NCBI GenBank assembly: GCA_036388555.1
Contig: DASVRP010000014.1
Coordinates: 1-64,000, forward strand
Reading direction: 5' to 3'
DNA: 64,000 bases
From: UBA4665 sp036388555
GTDB taxonomy: Bacteria; Patescibacteriota; Saccharimonadia; Saccharimonadales; UBA4665
Both the position numbers and the translations under genes were made by a program. Below are positions 41,766-50,677 of this stretch, piece after piece. The notes under the pieces were generated by a model. It was not told where the DNA came from and searched no databases. It saw nothing but the letters and a program-made list of their open reading frames with translations. Each line of letters opens with the position of its first letter. Position 1 is the first letter of the stretch.

Positions 41766-43211
41766 ATGAGTACGACAATCGTCTGGTTCCGGAATGACCT
41801 GCGCCTCCACGACCACCCTGCACTTTCAGCGGCGGTCCAAGGCGGTGGAAGCGTGGTGCCGCTGTTCATCCTGGACGGGAAATTGCTGGAAGGGCGCCAC
41901 GGCTCTGCAAACCGCAACCGTTTCCTGATGGAATCCCTGTACGACCTGTGCACGTCGCTACGTGCCCGTGGCGCCGACCTGGTGGTGCGCACCGGCCAGC
42001 CGGTGGAGGTGCTGCGATCGGTTGCCGCCGAGACCGGTGCCACGGCGGTGCATTACACGATTGATTACACGCCCTATGCCCGGGCCCGTGACAGCGCTGT
42101 GACGGCCGCGTTTGCCGACGACGGGGTGACGCTGCAGGCATTTCCTGGCCGTCTGGCCGTTGATTCGTTCGAAGGCGTCTATGCTAAGAATGGCAATACC
42201 TACACGGTCTTCACTCCATTCTGGAAGAACTGGGCGACCATCGACCGCCGGAATGTCCTGCCGGCGCCTGACAAGATTACGCTGGCCTCAGCTGCCACGG
42301 GCACGGCCGGGTCTGACCCGGGGGAGATCCCCGACCTCGCCGCCGGCACCAAAGCTGAAGACCTGTCGACCGACGTCCTCACCGGCGGCGAAACGGCGGG
42401 CAGGGAGCGTATGGCCCGGTTCCTCGAGGAGGGCATCCTGCGCTACGACGAGATGCACGACACGCTGACACCGGACGGCACCTCGCGGCTGTCGGCCTAT
42501 CTGCATTTCGGCTGCGTCTCGGTGCGCGAGCTTGAAGACTCATTGCCGTATGAGGGTGCCCAGACAGATGGTCCGGCGCGCTTCCACCGGCAGCTGGCCT
42601 GGCGCGACTTTTATAACTACGTCCTGCTGCATTATCCGGACAATTCGAAGCTCGAGTTCCAGGAGCGTTTCCGGGGCATGGAGTGGAGCTATGACGAGGG
42701 GCTGCTGCGGGCCTGGCAGGAGGGGCGCACCGGCTATCCGATCATCGACGCGGCGATGCGCCAGCTGCGGCACGAGGGCTGGATGCACAACCGGGCACGG
42801 CTGATCGTCGGATCGTTCCTGACCAAGGACCTGCAGCTTGATTGGCGGCTCGGTGAACGATACTTCATGCGCATGCTGATGGACGGCGACGAGGCCAACA
42901 ATAACGGTAACTGGCAATGGATCGCCAGTGTCGGCGTCGACCCGGCGCCGGTGTTCCGCCGGCTGTACAACCCTATGACGCAGCAGCTCCGCTACGACTC
43001 CGACGGCAGCTACGTCAGGTATTACGTCCCGGAACTTGCTAAAGTCCCGGACAGATACATCGCCGAACCGTGGAAGATGCCGGCCGACGTGCAGACTGAG
43101 GCAGGCTGCAGGATAGGGGATGGTCCGGATTGTGACTATCCCCCGCCCATCGTCGACCATGCCACTGCAAGGCTCACTACGCTCGAGCGGTTCCGGGCAC
43201 AATCAGCGTGA
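41766..43211 (+). CDS. phrB: Deoxyribodipyrimidine photolyase (class I)
   Basis: 481 residues. The N-terminal antenna domain begins TTIVWFRNDLRLHDHPALSA. The C-terminal FAD domain has YLHFGCVSVREL, ARFHRQLAWRDFY, IDAAMRQLRHEGWMHNR and the signature DEANNNGNWQWIASVG...FRRLYNP, with the Trp residues of the electron-transfer chain. It repairs cyclobutane dimers using light. This is an unusual gene for a minimal CPR genome and suggests exposure to light. Confidence 0.93.
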   Translation: MSTTIVWFRNDLRLHDHPALSAAVQGGGSVVPLFILDGKLLEGRHGSANRNRFLMESLYDLCTSLRARGADLVVRTGQPVEVLRSVAAETGATAVHYTIDYTPYARARDSAVTAAFADDGVTLQAFPGRLAVDSFEGVYAKNGNTYTVFTPFWKNWATIDRRNVLPAPDKITLASAATGTAGSDPGEIPDLAAGTKAEDLSTDVLTGGETAGRERMARFLEEGILRYDEMHDTLTPDGTSRLSAYLHFGCVSVRELEDSLPYEGAQTDGPARFHRQLAWRDFYNYVLLHYPDNSKLEFQERFRGMEWSYDEGLLRAWQEGRTGYPIIDAAMRQLRHEGWMHNRARLIVGSFLTKDLQLDWRLGERYFMRMLMDGDEANNNGNWQWIASVGVDPAPVFRRLYNPMTQQLRYDSDGSYVRYYVPELAKVPDRYIAEPWKMPADVQTEAGCRIGDGPDCDYPPPIVDHATARLTTLERFRAQSA

Positions 43212-43327
43212 CGCCCCGGCCAGAGTGACGCTTCTGGCGACGCCCCGTACTATTCCCGGCAGACGACGGCCATTGCTTCTGCTACAATGCGCCTACGTCA
43301 GTTAACATACATGCAAGGAGTTCCGTC

Positions 43328-43813
43328 ATGTCCAAGATTACCCCGTTCCTGTGGTTCGACAGCCAGGCCGAAGAGGCTATGAATTATTACTGTTCAGTCT
43401 TCCCCGACTCCCGTCCCGGCGATGTCGTCCGTTACGGCGACGCCATGCCTGAGCTATCCGGCAAGGTAATGTCTGTCAACTTCGAACTGATGGGACAGAG
43501 AATCATGGGCCTTAACGGCGGCCCGCAGTTCAAGTTCACCGAAGCTGTCTCGTTCTTCGTGGAGTGCCAGGACCAGGAAGAGGTCGACAAGTACTGGTAC
43601 CAGCTGCGTTCCGACGGTGGCCAGGAAGGCCAGTGCGGCTGGCTGAAGGACAAGTACGGCCTGTCGTGGCAGATCATCCCGAAGCAGCTTGGCGAGATGA
43701 TGGCCGACCCGGACCCCGAGAAGTCGAAACGCGTCGTCCAAGCGATGCTGCAGATGAAGAAGATCGATGTCGCCGAACTTGAGCAGGCCCGTGACGGCCA
43801 ACAGGCCTCGTAA
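43328..43813 (+). CDS. PhnB-like VOC superfamily protein
   Basis: 161 residues after AAGGAG 7 nt upstream. It shows the PhnB/3-demethylubiquinone-methyltransferase-like pattern: ITPFLWFDSQAEEAMNYYCSVFPDS, NGGPQFKFTEAVSFFVEC and CGWLKDKYGLSWQIIP. VOC folds bind metal and small ligands; the enzymatic role of this group is generally undefined despite the older methyltransferase name. Confidence 0.85.
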   Translation: MSKITPFLWFDSQAEEAMNYYCSVFPDSRPGDVVRYGDAMPELSGKVMSVNFELMGQRIMGLNGGPQFKFTEAVSFFVECQDQEEVDKYWYQLRSDGGQEGQCGWLKDKYGLSWQIIPKQLGEMMADPDPEKSKRVVQAMLQMKKIDVAELEQARDGQQAS

Positions 43814-43907
43814 AGCTTGATTTTTCATATACACATTCTATACGTACTGCGGCGCAGACTGAGACCATATCAGTTGATAATCGTGCCGCAGGCAGGAAGA
43901 AGTATAT

Positions 43908-44603
43908 ATGAAACAGCTTAGAAATCAGTCCGGAAGCATCGGCGTCGTTGCCATCGTCGTCGTGGCGGTCGCAATCATAGGGCTCGTCGCCTTCCAGTTC
44001 ATGGGCCGGACGACGAATAACGACGGGACGGCAACCGCCGAGACTACCAACCTCAACACTATGAAGGCATCAGACCTTCGTTCGACGCTTGTCTCCAAGG
44101 GTGTCGAGCACATGATGCTGACCAACATGGCAGTCAGCGACGCACTTGACGGTGCCAAGTCAGCGGACGCCAGCGGCGCAGCGCTGTATGCCAACGGCAA
44201 TGATATCGGTGCAGCAGTCGGCAGTGTCTATGGAAAAGATGCTGAGACGACATTCAACACCGTCTGGAAGCTCCACCTCGACCAGTTCGTCAATTACGCA
44301 GTAGCCAGCAGCAAGGGTGACGCCGCCGGCAAGACCGCTGCACTCGAAGCGATAGAGACGGGTTACACCAAGCCGATCAGCGCGTTCCTCGCCAAAGCGA
44401 ATCCGAACCTGCCCCAGACCGCGCTTGAGACCGGGTTCCGTGACCACGTCGATATGACAGCTAAGATGATCGACCTGCACGTCGCTGGCGACTACACCGC
44501 CGAGCAGGCAGAGCTGAAGATGTCCAACGAGCACATCGGTGAGCTGATGAGCACGTTGGCAGGCGGCATCGTCAAACAGTACCCTGACAAATTCAAGGAC
44601 TAA
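43908..44603 (+). CDS. Exported helical hypothetical protein
   Basis: 231 residues. The N-terminal IGVVAIVVVAVAIIGLVAFQF is a signal-anchor. The mature part is alpha-helical, with VEHMMLTNMAVSDALDG and DHVDMTAKMIDLHVAGDY; regular His/Met placements could hint at metal handling but prove nothing. It is followed by a terminator and then by a cupredoxin gene, so it might share a redox role (inference). Confidence 0.55.
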   Translation: MKQLRNQSGSIGVVAIVVVAVAIIGLVAFQFMGRTTNNDGTATAETTNLNTMKASDLRSTLVSKGVEHMMLTNMAVSDALDGAKSADASGAALYANGNDIGAAVGSVYGKDAETTFNTVWKLHLDQFVNYAVASSKGDAAGKTAALEAIETGYTKPISAFLAKANPNLPQTALETGFRDHVDMTAKMIDLHVAGDYTAEQAELKMSNEHIGELMSTLAGGIVKQYPDKFKD

Positions 44604-44624
44604 TCAATAGCTAAACCAACCCAG

Positions 44625-44654
44625 ACAGACGGAACTCGCCTTCCGTCTGTTTTC
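44625..44654 (+). terminator. Intrinsic terminator
   Basis: ACAGACGGAA, loop CTCGCC, TTCCGTCTGT then TTT; 10-bp perfect stem between the exported protein and the cupredoxin gene. Confidence 0.85.
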
Positions 44655-44670
44655 GTACAGGAGAACCGCC

Positions 44671-45102
44671 ATGCAGAAAAAACAGATAATCATCAGCGTC
44701 GTCCTTGTCGCCTCCGTACTGCTCGCAGCAGCCCTGGTGTACGGCAACCGGGAATCAGCGCAGAAGATGGACGCCGGCATGTCTGATACGCCCGGCCAGA
44801 TGACAGAAGCTCCAAGTGGCTCCGAGCTGTCGGAAGCGGTCGTAACTAATGCTATTGCTATCGATGATTACGCATTCGGACCGGCAGTGATCCGCGTCAA
44901 AGCCGGCGATACCGTGACCTGGACGAACAACGACAGCGTCCGCCATAACGTCGTCGCCGACGAACGCTCAGCTGCGGCCCCTGAAGGACCGCTGATCGCT
45001 GACGGTAAGTCCTATAGCTTCACCTTCACTAAAGCCGGGACGTATCCGTATCACTGCGAACCGCATCCGAATATGAAGGGGACGGTCGTCGTCACAGATT
45101 GA
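44671..45102 (+). CDS. Plastocyanin/azurin-like cupredoxin, membrane anchored
   Basis: 143 residues after AGGAG. Signal-anchor at about 5-25 (IIISVVLVASVLLAAALVYG), Met-rich spacer (QKMDAGMSDTPGQM), then the cupredoxin fold. Type 1 copper ligands are all present: His92 (RHNVV), Cys129, His132 and Met135 in YHCEPHPNM. A single-electron carrier or copper-binding protein on the outer face of the membrane; its redox partner is not obvious. Confidence 0.88.
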   Translation: MQKKQIIISVVLVASVLLAAALVYGNRESAQKMDAGMSDTPGQMTEAPSGSELSEAVVTNAIAIDDYAFGPAVIRVKAGDTVTWTNNDSVRHNVVADERSAAAPEGPLIADGKSYSFTFTKAGTYPYHCEPHPNMKGTVVVTD

Positions 45103-45120
45103 ACTGGAGCTTGTTGGTCG

Positions 45121-45474
45121 TCAGTTTCGTGTAAGCAGCCGGCGGCCGAGTACGTAGGCGCCGAATGCGGCTGCCAGCCATATGATGAGGTTGATGGCCT
45201 GGATCCACCAGATGGCGGGGCCTTGCTGGCAGAGACCGTATCCATCGTGCTTGAAGGGGAATCCAAATGGATCGTCTGTCTGCGCGGTGCACATACAGGC
45301 ATTTTTGCCTAATTCTTCGAGGTCAGCCGGAGAGACGCTGCAGGTAGGCGTCTGTGCCTCTAAACTGCCGACAGGGATAGTCAGACGGTAGCTGTTCATC
45401 CAGGGGGCGACGCTGAGCAGTGCAAACGCACAAAATACGACGAGCGCTGTCAAAATGGTAATGAATCGTTTCAC
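45121..45474 (-). CDS. Hypothetical two-helix membrane protein with extracellular cysteines
   Basis: 117 residues from GTG 45474, preferred because TACGAT sits 7 nt upstream and VKRFITILTALVVFCAF is a natural membrane start; a longer version could begin at 45510. Helices at about 4-24 and 86-106 flank a loop with cysteines (TPTCSVSP, NACMCTA, GLCQQG). Convergent with the cupredoxin gene. No family recognised. Confidence 0.55.
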   Translation of the reverse strand: MKRFITILTALVVFCAFALLSVAPWMNSYRLTIPVGSLEAQTPTCSVSPADLEELGKNACMCTAQTDDPFGFPFKHDGYGLCQQGPAIWWIQAINLIIWLAAAFGAYVLGRRLLTRN

Positions 45475-45550
45475 TGGCTGTATCGTACGACAGAGGCGCC
45501 GATCGCGCAAGTATTGCGCTTATGCTTATAGTCCGGCCACGATCGGCTGG

Positions 45551-47089
45551 CTACAACCCGAATTGTGCCAACTGCCCGGGGTTTAGTGGCTGGATGACCA
45601 GCTTGTGTACTTTGGCGGCCAGGAAGGCCTGCAGGATCTTGTAGGTGTCGAGGTCGAAGGTCTTGCCGCCGGCAGGGCTGCCGGGGCTGGCGGGGTCGGT
45701 TGTGTTTGCGCCGGTCAGGCTGCGGGAGGTCGGTTCGCAGTAGGGCTGCTGGCTGACTTCGGCGATGACGCACCATTTGTCGACGATGACGCCGCTGGTG
45801 ACATCGCTGTCTTCGGTGAAGCGTTCCTGGACGAGGACCGGACCGCTGTAGGGCCAGTCCTGGATGCGCTGGCGCTCGAAGGCGCCGAGAAGACGGGCAT
45901 TATATATACCGGCCGGTTCCTTGCCGGCGCAGGCGCCGCGGCATTTATGCAGCTGGTGTAGGAAACAGGCCCGTGCGGATTTTTCAAGGCCCAGGAGCTT
46001 AGGGCAGAGGTCGTACAGTTTCTGCATGTCATCCAGCGAGCTGCGGGCCCGGCTGCGCCGGTCGTAGACAGCCAGGATGTCAGACAGGCTGTCCGGCTCA
46101 AGGTGGGCGGCTTCAGAGAGACTGACGTGGATGTAGCCTTCGGCGTCGACCGATTGGCGGGCGACCAGCAGTTTCTGGGTCTTGCGCAACTTACGGTTAT
46201 AGAGCGGCATCATCTCCTTGACCAGGCGCGACTCCAGCAGCAGTGCTTCCAGTTCCCCGCCCGTCTCGCGGGCTTCGATATGTTTGACGGTCTGCGATAT
46301 TTTATATTCCTTGCTGTCGTCGTGGTCGTGGCCGAAATGCTGCAGCACCCGTTTGCGGATGTTGATGGACTTGCCGATGTACAGCGGCTTGCCGAGCTCG
46401 TCCTGCATGATATAGACGCCGGGCCGGTCGGGCAGGCCTTTGACGAGGCCGGCATCCAGCCCTTTGGGCAGTGCCGGCTGCTTCAGCTGCCTGGCTACTG
46501 CCGCCTCCAGCACTGCGGCGGGGAACTCGTTATGGACGTGCTGCAGGAACTGCCAGAGCACCAGGGCGTCGTCGTAGGCACGGTGCCGCTTTTCGAAGCT
46601 GAAGCCGTGCCGGCTGATGAGTGATTCGAGCTTATGGCTCTTGTGCTGCGGATAGAGCGTCCGCGACAGCTTGACGGTACAGAGCTGGCGTGGCAGGAAC
46701 GTCTTGTCGACGCGCTTGAACTCCTGCTTCAGGAACGAATAATCGAACCGGACGTTGTGGGCGACGAAGACGGCGCCGCTCATGATGTCTTGCAGCTCAC
46801 CGGCTATCTGCCGGAAGGGCTGGGCGCCGCGCAGGTCCTCGCCGCGGATACCAGTCAGCCTGGTGATGAAGTCGGGCAGGGACGTCTCGGGGTCGATTAG
46901 CTGGTTGAAGACGCGGGTGATCCTGGGGCCGTTACCGGTCGGCTCGACGCGGATGGCGGCCACTTCGATGACCCGGCCGCGGATGTGGCTCAATCCGTTG
47001 GTCTCAATATCGACGAAGACCAGCGGCGTCTCCATCAGGCCGCTGGCACGGATCCCCTCCAAACTAAGCTGTAAACCACCCTCTGCCAT
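45551..47089 (-). CDS. DnaQ-like exonuclease fused to GIY-YIG (UvrC/Cho-like) nuclease
   Basis: 512 residues from the second ATG at 47089 (TATACT is 7 nt upstream; the first ATG at 47095 lies only 1 nt after it). The DEDDh exonuclease has FVDIETNGL, VAHNVRFDYSFL and HRAYDDALV. The GIY-YIG domain has RPGVYIMQDELGKPLYIGKS and NIRKRVLQHF, followed by the Cys motif CFLHQLHKCRGACAG seen in Cho/UvrC. A repair or proofreading enzyme combining 3'-5' exonuclease and endonuclease. Divergent from 47138. Confidence 0.88.
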   Translation of the reverse strand: MAEGGLQLSLEGIRASGLMETPLVFVDIETNGLSHIRGRVIEVAAIRVEPTGNGPRITRVFNQLIDPETSLPDFITRLTGIRGEDLRGAQPFRQIAGELQDIMSGAVFVAHNVRFDYSFLKQEFKRVDKTFLPRQLCTVKLSRTLYPQHKSHKLESLISRHGFSFEKRHRAYDDALVLWQFLQHVHNEFPAAVLEAAVARQLKQPALPKGLDAGLVKGLPDRPGVYIMQDELGKPLYIGKSINIRKRVLQHFGHDHDDSKEYKISQTVKHIEARETGGELEALLLESRLVKEMMPLYNRKLRKTQKLLVARQSVDAEGYIHVSLSEAAHLEPDSLSDILAVYDRRSRARSSLDDMQKLYDLCPKLLGLEKSARACFLHQLHKCRGACAGKEPAGIYNARLLGAFERQRIQDWPYSGPVLVQERFTEDSDVTSGVIVDKWCVIAEVSQQPYCEPTSRSLTGANTTDPASPGSPAGGKTFDLDTYKILQAFLAAKVHKLVIQPLNPGQLAQFGL

Positions 47090-47137
47090 TACCATTAGTA
47101 TAATTCTTTTGACATAACAGGTCTATACTTGTAATCA

Positions 47138-47611
47138 ATGGTAGACACATCGTACGCCGACCACTACAGGGACATCGACTTCCGCAAGCATCCGGAACGC
47201 TACCGGATCGGCCGCGGTGAGCAGGGTGTCCTGATCGCCGAACCGTACAAGTCGGAGATATTGCCGCACTGGCGTTTCAAGACTCCGGACATTGCCGAGA
47301 AATCGGCGAAGACGATATATGCGATGTTCGAGCGCTACGGCGAGGCAGGTGACTTCGTCGGTATGGATATGGCGCGTAAGTTCCTGCAGATGGGATTCAC
47401 CCGCGCCCGGCGCTATGCCAACCACGCTTCCGGCGGCAAATACGACGCGGACGGGACAGTCCGGCCGCAGGATACCGGATCGGAAGAGTCCGACAAAGCA
47501 GCGGCAGCACGGATCTTTAAGGAGTACTACGACAAGGCTCGCCAGCACCCGGAATATATCGCCCTTAAAGCCGTCCATCAGGCAAAATCGGCTCACAGAG
47601 GTGGAAACTGA
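47138..47611 (+). CDS. DUF4385 family protein
   Basis: 157 residues. DFRKHPERYRIGRGEQGVL, EPYKSEILPHWRFKTP and FVGMDMARKFLQMGFTRARRYANH match DUF4385, a widespread uncharacterised cytosolic family with a conserved R-A-R-R-Y-A-N-H segment. TATACT is 8 nt upstream. Divergent from the exonuclease fusion, sharing a 48-nt regulatory gap. Function unknown. Confidence 0.82.
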   Translation: MVDTSYADHYRDIDFRKHPERYRIGRGEQGVLIAEPYKSEILPHWRFKTPDIAEKSAKTIYAMFERYGEAGDFVGMDMARKFLQMGFTRARRYANHASGGKYDADGTVRPQDTGSEESDKAAAARIFKEYYDKARQHPEYIALKAVHQAKSAHRGGN

Positions 47612-47701
47612 CCGGCATTTATTACTACGGAATTATGTTGCTATAACAGGGGCGATGGGATAAGATTAGTCCACTGAACATAAAACCACAAGCAAAATAG
47701 A

Positions 47702-47749
47702 TTGACAAAAAAGCAAACTTGTGTATAATAATAAGTGTTGTGATCACAA
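47702..47749 (+). promoter_or_regulatory. Strong promoter with operator palindrome for a small transcript
   Basis: TTGACA (47702-47707), 16-nt spacer, TATAAT (47724-47729). The perfect 12-bp palindrome TTGTGATCACAA (47738-47749) sits at the expected transcription start. Confidence 0.75.
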
Positions 47750-47811
47750 ACAAAAACGTTCCATACAATCAAAAAATCAAAAGTAACTAGCAAGTAAAGG
47801 GTATTTATATA

Positions 47812-47910
47812 ATGAAAACATCAAGCAACAATAGCGGCCTGGCATACGAATTAGTCAGCACCGATGACGACAACGTCTCACAGTTCGACCGCTTCCTGAA
47901 GAAGCTATAA
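47812..47910 (+). CDS. 32-residue small protein, unknown
   Basis: Begins ATG AAA ACA TCA and ends KKL-TAA; acidic middle (STDDDN) and basic end (RFLKKL). It lies between a consensus promoter and a strong terminator with a leader of about 75 nt, so it is a self-contained, probably abundant transcript of roughly 230 nt. It could be a small regulatory or secreted peptide, or the RNA itself may be functional. No homologue recognised. Confidence 0.55.
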   Translation: MKTSSNNSGLAYELVSTDDDNVSQFDRFLKKL

Positions 47911-47940
47911 TCCTGTAACCCATCATGCGCGCAGCAAAGA

Positions 47941-47965
47941 CCCGGCCAACAAGAGCCGGGTTTTT
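47941..47965 (+). terminator. Intrinsic terminator of the small transcript
   Basis: CCCGGC, 8-nt loop, GCCGGG followed by TTTTT. Confidence 0.85.
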
Positions 47966-48021
47966 GTTTGTCATACGGCCGGCAGGAATGTGCAGGCTAA
48001 GCGGTATGCTATGATGACCTT

Positions 48022-48483
48022 ATGAAGCGATCTGCGGTCCCGTTACTACTGTTCCTGATGGCTTTGCCTCTTGTTACGGTGTTTGCATTCGACTATCGGT
48101 ATGACGTTGTAGAGCGTGGTATCTGCTCCCAGTTCGTGGAGTTCAGGGATTTCTGCTCCTATGCAGAACGGCACGAACGCGACAGGGTCTTGCGTACGAA
48201 CTTCTACCGGCATCTGGGCAGTATGACCGGCCGGAGCGAAGGCACGTCGTTATCAATTGATAAGGATATAGAATACACATTGCTCGCAGCTCGGCAAACG
48301 AGTACTGAGGAAGTTATAGACAAGACAAGATTTGCCGCCGAAGAAGCAGAATACAGGCTACAGAGATTCAACTTCACGTTCTTTGCAGCGATGCTCGTCA
48401 GTACTGCGGTAGCGGGCGGTGCAGCGGCACTGCTAACCCAGCGGCTGTACCATGCACGCCGCAAGCAGGGTGGCTCGGACTGA
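48022..48483 (+). CDS. Hypothetical protein with two membrane segments
   Basis: 153 residues. An N-terminal helix (LLLFLMALPLVTVFAF) and one near 118-138 (FFAAMLVSTAVAGGAAALL) bracket an extracytoplasmic domain with two cysteines (GICSQF, FCSYAER). TATGAT is 6 nt before ATG: leaderless. Family unknown. Confidence 0.55.
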   Translation: MKRSAVPLLLFLMALPLVTVFAFDYRYDVVERGICSQFVEFRDFCSYAERHERDRVLRTNFYRHLGSMTGRSEGTSLSIDKDIEYTLLAARQTSTEEVIDKTRFAAEEAEYRLQRFNFTFFAAMLVSTAVAGGAAALLTQRLYHARRKQGGSD

Positions 48484-48526
48484 TAAGGCTGCATCCAGAC
48501 GCTTATGCTTTACAATGTAGGTAACG

Positions 48527-48934
48527 ATGCGTAACCCGATCAACTGGCATAAGGCACACAAGCAGTCGCTGACCCCTGGTGAGCGGGCGGCTGACATGCT
48601 GCGCAATACGATGGGCAGCTGGGCGTTCGTCTTCGGGTTCCTGGCGTTCCTGGGTATATGGGCGTTCCTGAATACCAGTCCTAATGTCGAGCATTGGGAC
48701 AAATATCCTTTCATCCTGCTCAACCTGTTCCTGTCGATGCTGGCCGCGCTGCAAGGGGCGATACTCCTGATCGCCGCCAAGCGGATGGATGCCATCAGCG
48801 CTGCCCAAGCCCGGCGTGACCTAACGACCGACCTGGCTTCGAAGCAGGAGATAGAGCAGCTGATGGAGCAGAACCGTGAACAGCTCAAGGCTATCGCCGA
48901 ACTGAAAAAGATGCTTGAATCGTCACACCGGTAA
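48527..48934 (+). CDS. DUF1003 membrane protein
   Basis: 135 residues. PGERAADMLRNTMGSWAFVFGFLAFLGIW, DKYPFILLNLFLSMLAALQGAILL and AAKRMDAISAAQARRD match DUF1003, a two-helix membrane family of unknown function with the invariant D-x-y-PFi-lLnl-lS segment. The C-terminal ~45 residues form a coiled coil (EQLMEQNREQLKAIAELKKM). Confidence 0.85.
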   Translation: MRNPINWHKAHKQSLTPGERAADMLRNTMGSWAFVFGFLAFLGIWAFLNTSPNVEHWDKYPFILLNLFLSMLAALQGAILLIAAKRMDAISAAQARRDLTTDLASKQEIEQLMEQNREQLKAIAELKKMLESSHR

Positions 48935-49043
48935 GCTGCTGCGTCTTTGATGCGCCGGCAGACCAGTTGATTTTCTCACTGCCGGGGGTCCGCGCCGGCA
49001 GTAGGCTTACAAGGAGAAGCTGAAATGACAGAGAGGCGGTACC

Positions 49044-49502
49044 ATGAAGAAATCCAAGGTTTTGCAAGTGGGCGGGATAACGGCGCTGACGAGTGCGGCG
49101 GTGCTGGTCGGGCTGGTGGCGATGAAGCGGCATGCCAGGACGCAGGACCAGGCGGGGCGCTGGCACACATTGACTGTGAATCTGCCGCTAGCCAAGGTCG
49201 CGCCCAAGGGCAATCTGCCGACACCGTTGTATGAGCTTGGCGACAAGATCGAGGTCAGATTCACGCCGGCACCCGGCGACCGCGGCACCGAGGTCGCCGT
49301 CCGGCTGACGGATGTCAAAGCCCATCAGGAAAGTGCCGGGGCGCAGTTGGAAGAACTGCGGCGGGCACTGCGTGATACCCGCTCGATACTTGAGACAGGT
49401 GAGGTGCTCGAACCGAGCAGTCCTGGTTCGTCGAAGACGACGTTACTGAAGTGGCCGACGAACATCGTGACGGGCAAATCAAAAGAGGAGGGAAGGCTAT
49501 GA
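49044..49502 (+). CDS. Hypothetical protein with N-terminal membrane segment
   Basis: 152 residues. A hydrophobic helix at about 7-27 (VGGITALTSAAVLVGLVAM) follows a basic start; the rest is charged and soluble. It ends overlapping the alcohol dehydrogenase start by ATGA, so they are co-translated. A better Shine-Dalgarno (AAGGAG, 49011-49016) fits the out-of-frame ATG at 49025, which complicates the start choice. Family unknown. Confidence 0.5.
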   Translation: MKKSKVLQVGGITALTSAAVLVGLVAMKRHARTQDQAGRWHTLTVNLPLAKVAPKGNLPTPLYELGDKIEVRFTPAPGDRGTEVAVRLTDVKAHQESAGAQLEELRRALRDTRSILETGEVLEPSSPGSSKTTLLKWPTNIVTGKSKEEGRL

Positions 49503-50671
49503 ACGCACTCTGCTGGACCGGCATCAACGAACTCGAATACCAGCAGGTCCCGGATGCCCGCATCCAGAACCGGCAGGACATGGTCATCAAGATGCGCTAC
49601 AGTTCGGTCTGCGGATCCGATCTGCATCAGGTCAGCGGGTATATACCAGGGATGCGTAACGGGGATGTTATAGGGCATGAATTCATGGGAGAGGTCGTCG
49701 AAGTCGGCGCCGATGTCAAGAAGCACAAGGTCGGCGACCGGGTGGTCGTCTGTTCGATCATCGCCTGCGGCCGCTGCCAGTACTGCGAGAAAAAGCTGTA
49801 TTCATTATGCGAGAACGGCAATACCAATCCCGGGATAACGGAGACGATGTGGGGTTATCACCCGGGCGGCATCTTCGGCTATTCACACGCCATGGGCGGA
49901 TTCATGGGCAGCCATGCCGACTTCGTGCGTGTGCCGTTCGCCGACGTCATCGCTTTTACGATTCCGGATGAGGTGCCCGATGAAGCTGCTGTCTTCGCGT
50001 CAGACTCGGCGCCGACCGGCTGGATGGGAGCTGACCTCGGTGGCGTCAAGCCGGGCGATGTGGTGGCCGTCTGGGGCTGCGGCGCCGTCGGCCAGATGGC
50101 CGCCCGCGCCGCCATGCTGCTCGGCGCCGACCGGGTCATCGGCATCGACCGCTACCAGTTCCGGTTGGACCAGATGCGCGACATCATCGGCGCCGAAGTG
50201 ATCAATTATGAACAGACCGACGTCCTGTCCGAACTGCGTGAACGCAGCGGCGGACGCGGCCCGGACGTCTGCATTGAAGCGGTCGGTCTTGAGGCTCATT
50301 CGCCGGGGCCGCAGTACCGGCTTGACCAGCTGAAGCAGCAGACCCGCCTGCTCCAGAACGACCGTCCGAACGCCCTGCGTGAGGCCATCATCGCCTGCGG
50401 CAAGGGCGGCACCGTCTTCTGTCTCGGTGTCTTTGTCGGGCTCGTCGACAAGTTCCCGATGGGGGCGCTGGTCAACAAAGGCCTGACCCTGAAGGGCGCC
50501 CAGCAGCACGGCGAACGCTACATCCCGATGCTGCTCGACCGCATGGCCACCGGCGAACTGCCCGCTTCGCACCTGATGACACACACCATGTCACTGTCTG
50601 ACGGGGCTTACGGCTATGACATATTCAAGAACAAGCAGGACGATTGCGTCCGGACCGTGTTCCGACCATAA
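49499..50671 (+). CDS. Zinc-dependent alcohol dehydrogenase, formaldehyde-dehydrogenase-like
   Basis: 390 residues from ATG 49499 (GAGGGAAGG upstream, ATGA overlap). Catalytic zinc ligands in SVCGSDLHQV and IGHEFMGE; structural cysteines in IACGRCQYCEKKLYSLC; Rossmann GCGAVGQMAAR. The long insert GVEAHSPGPQYRLDQLKQ (GLEAHSPGP here) and IACGKGGTVFCLGVF are typical of the glutathione-independent formaldehyde dehydrogenase-like group. Second such enzyme in the window, in a different subgroup from 27836. Confidence 0.88.
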   Translation: MNALCWTGINELEYQQVPDARIQNRQDMVIKMRYSSVCGSDLHQVSGYIPGMRNGDVIGHEFMGEVVEVGADVKKHKVGDRVVVCSIIACGRCQYCEKKLYSLCENGNTNPGITETMWGYHPGGIFGYSHAMGGFMGSHADFVRVPFADVIAFTIPDEVPDEAAVFASDSAPTGWMGADLGGVKPGDVVAVWGCGAVGQMAARAAMLLGADRVIGIDRYQFRLDQMRDIIGAEVINYEQTDVLSELRERSGGRGPDVCIEAVGLEAHSPGPQYRLDQLKQQTRLLQNDRPNALREAIIACGKGGTVFCLGVFVGLVDKFPMGALVNKGLTLKGAQQHGERYIPMLLDRMATGELPASHLMTHTMSLSDGAYGYDIFKNKQDDCVRTVFRP

Positions 50672-50677
50672 AGATGC

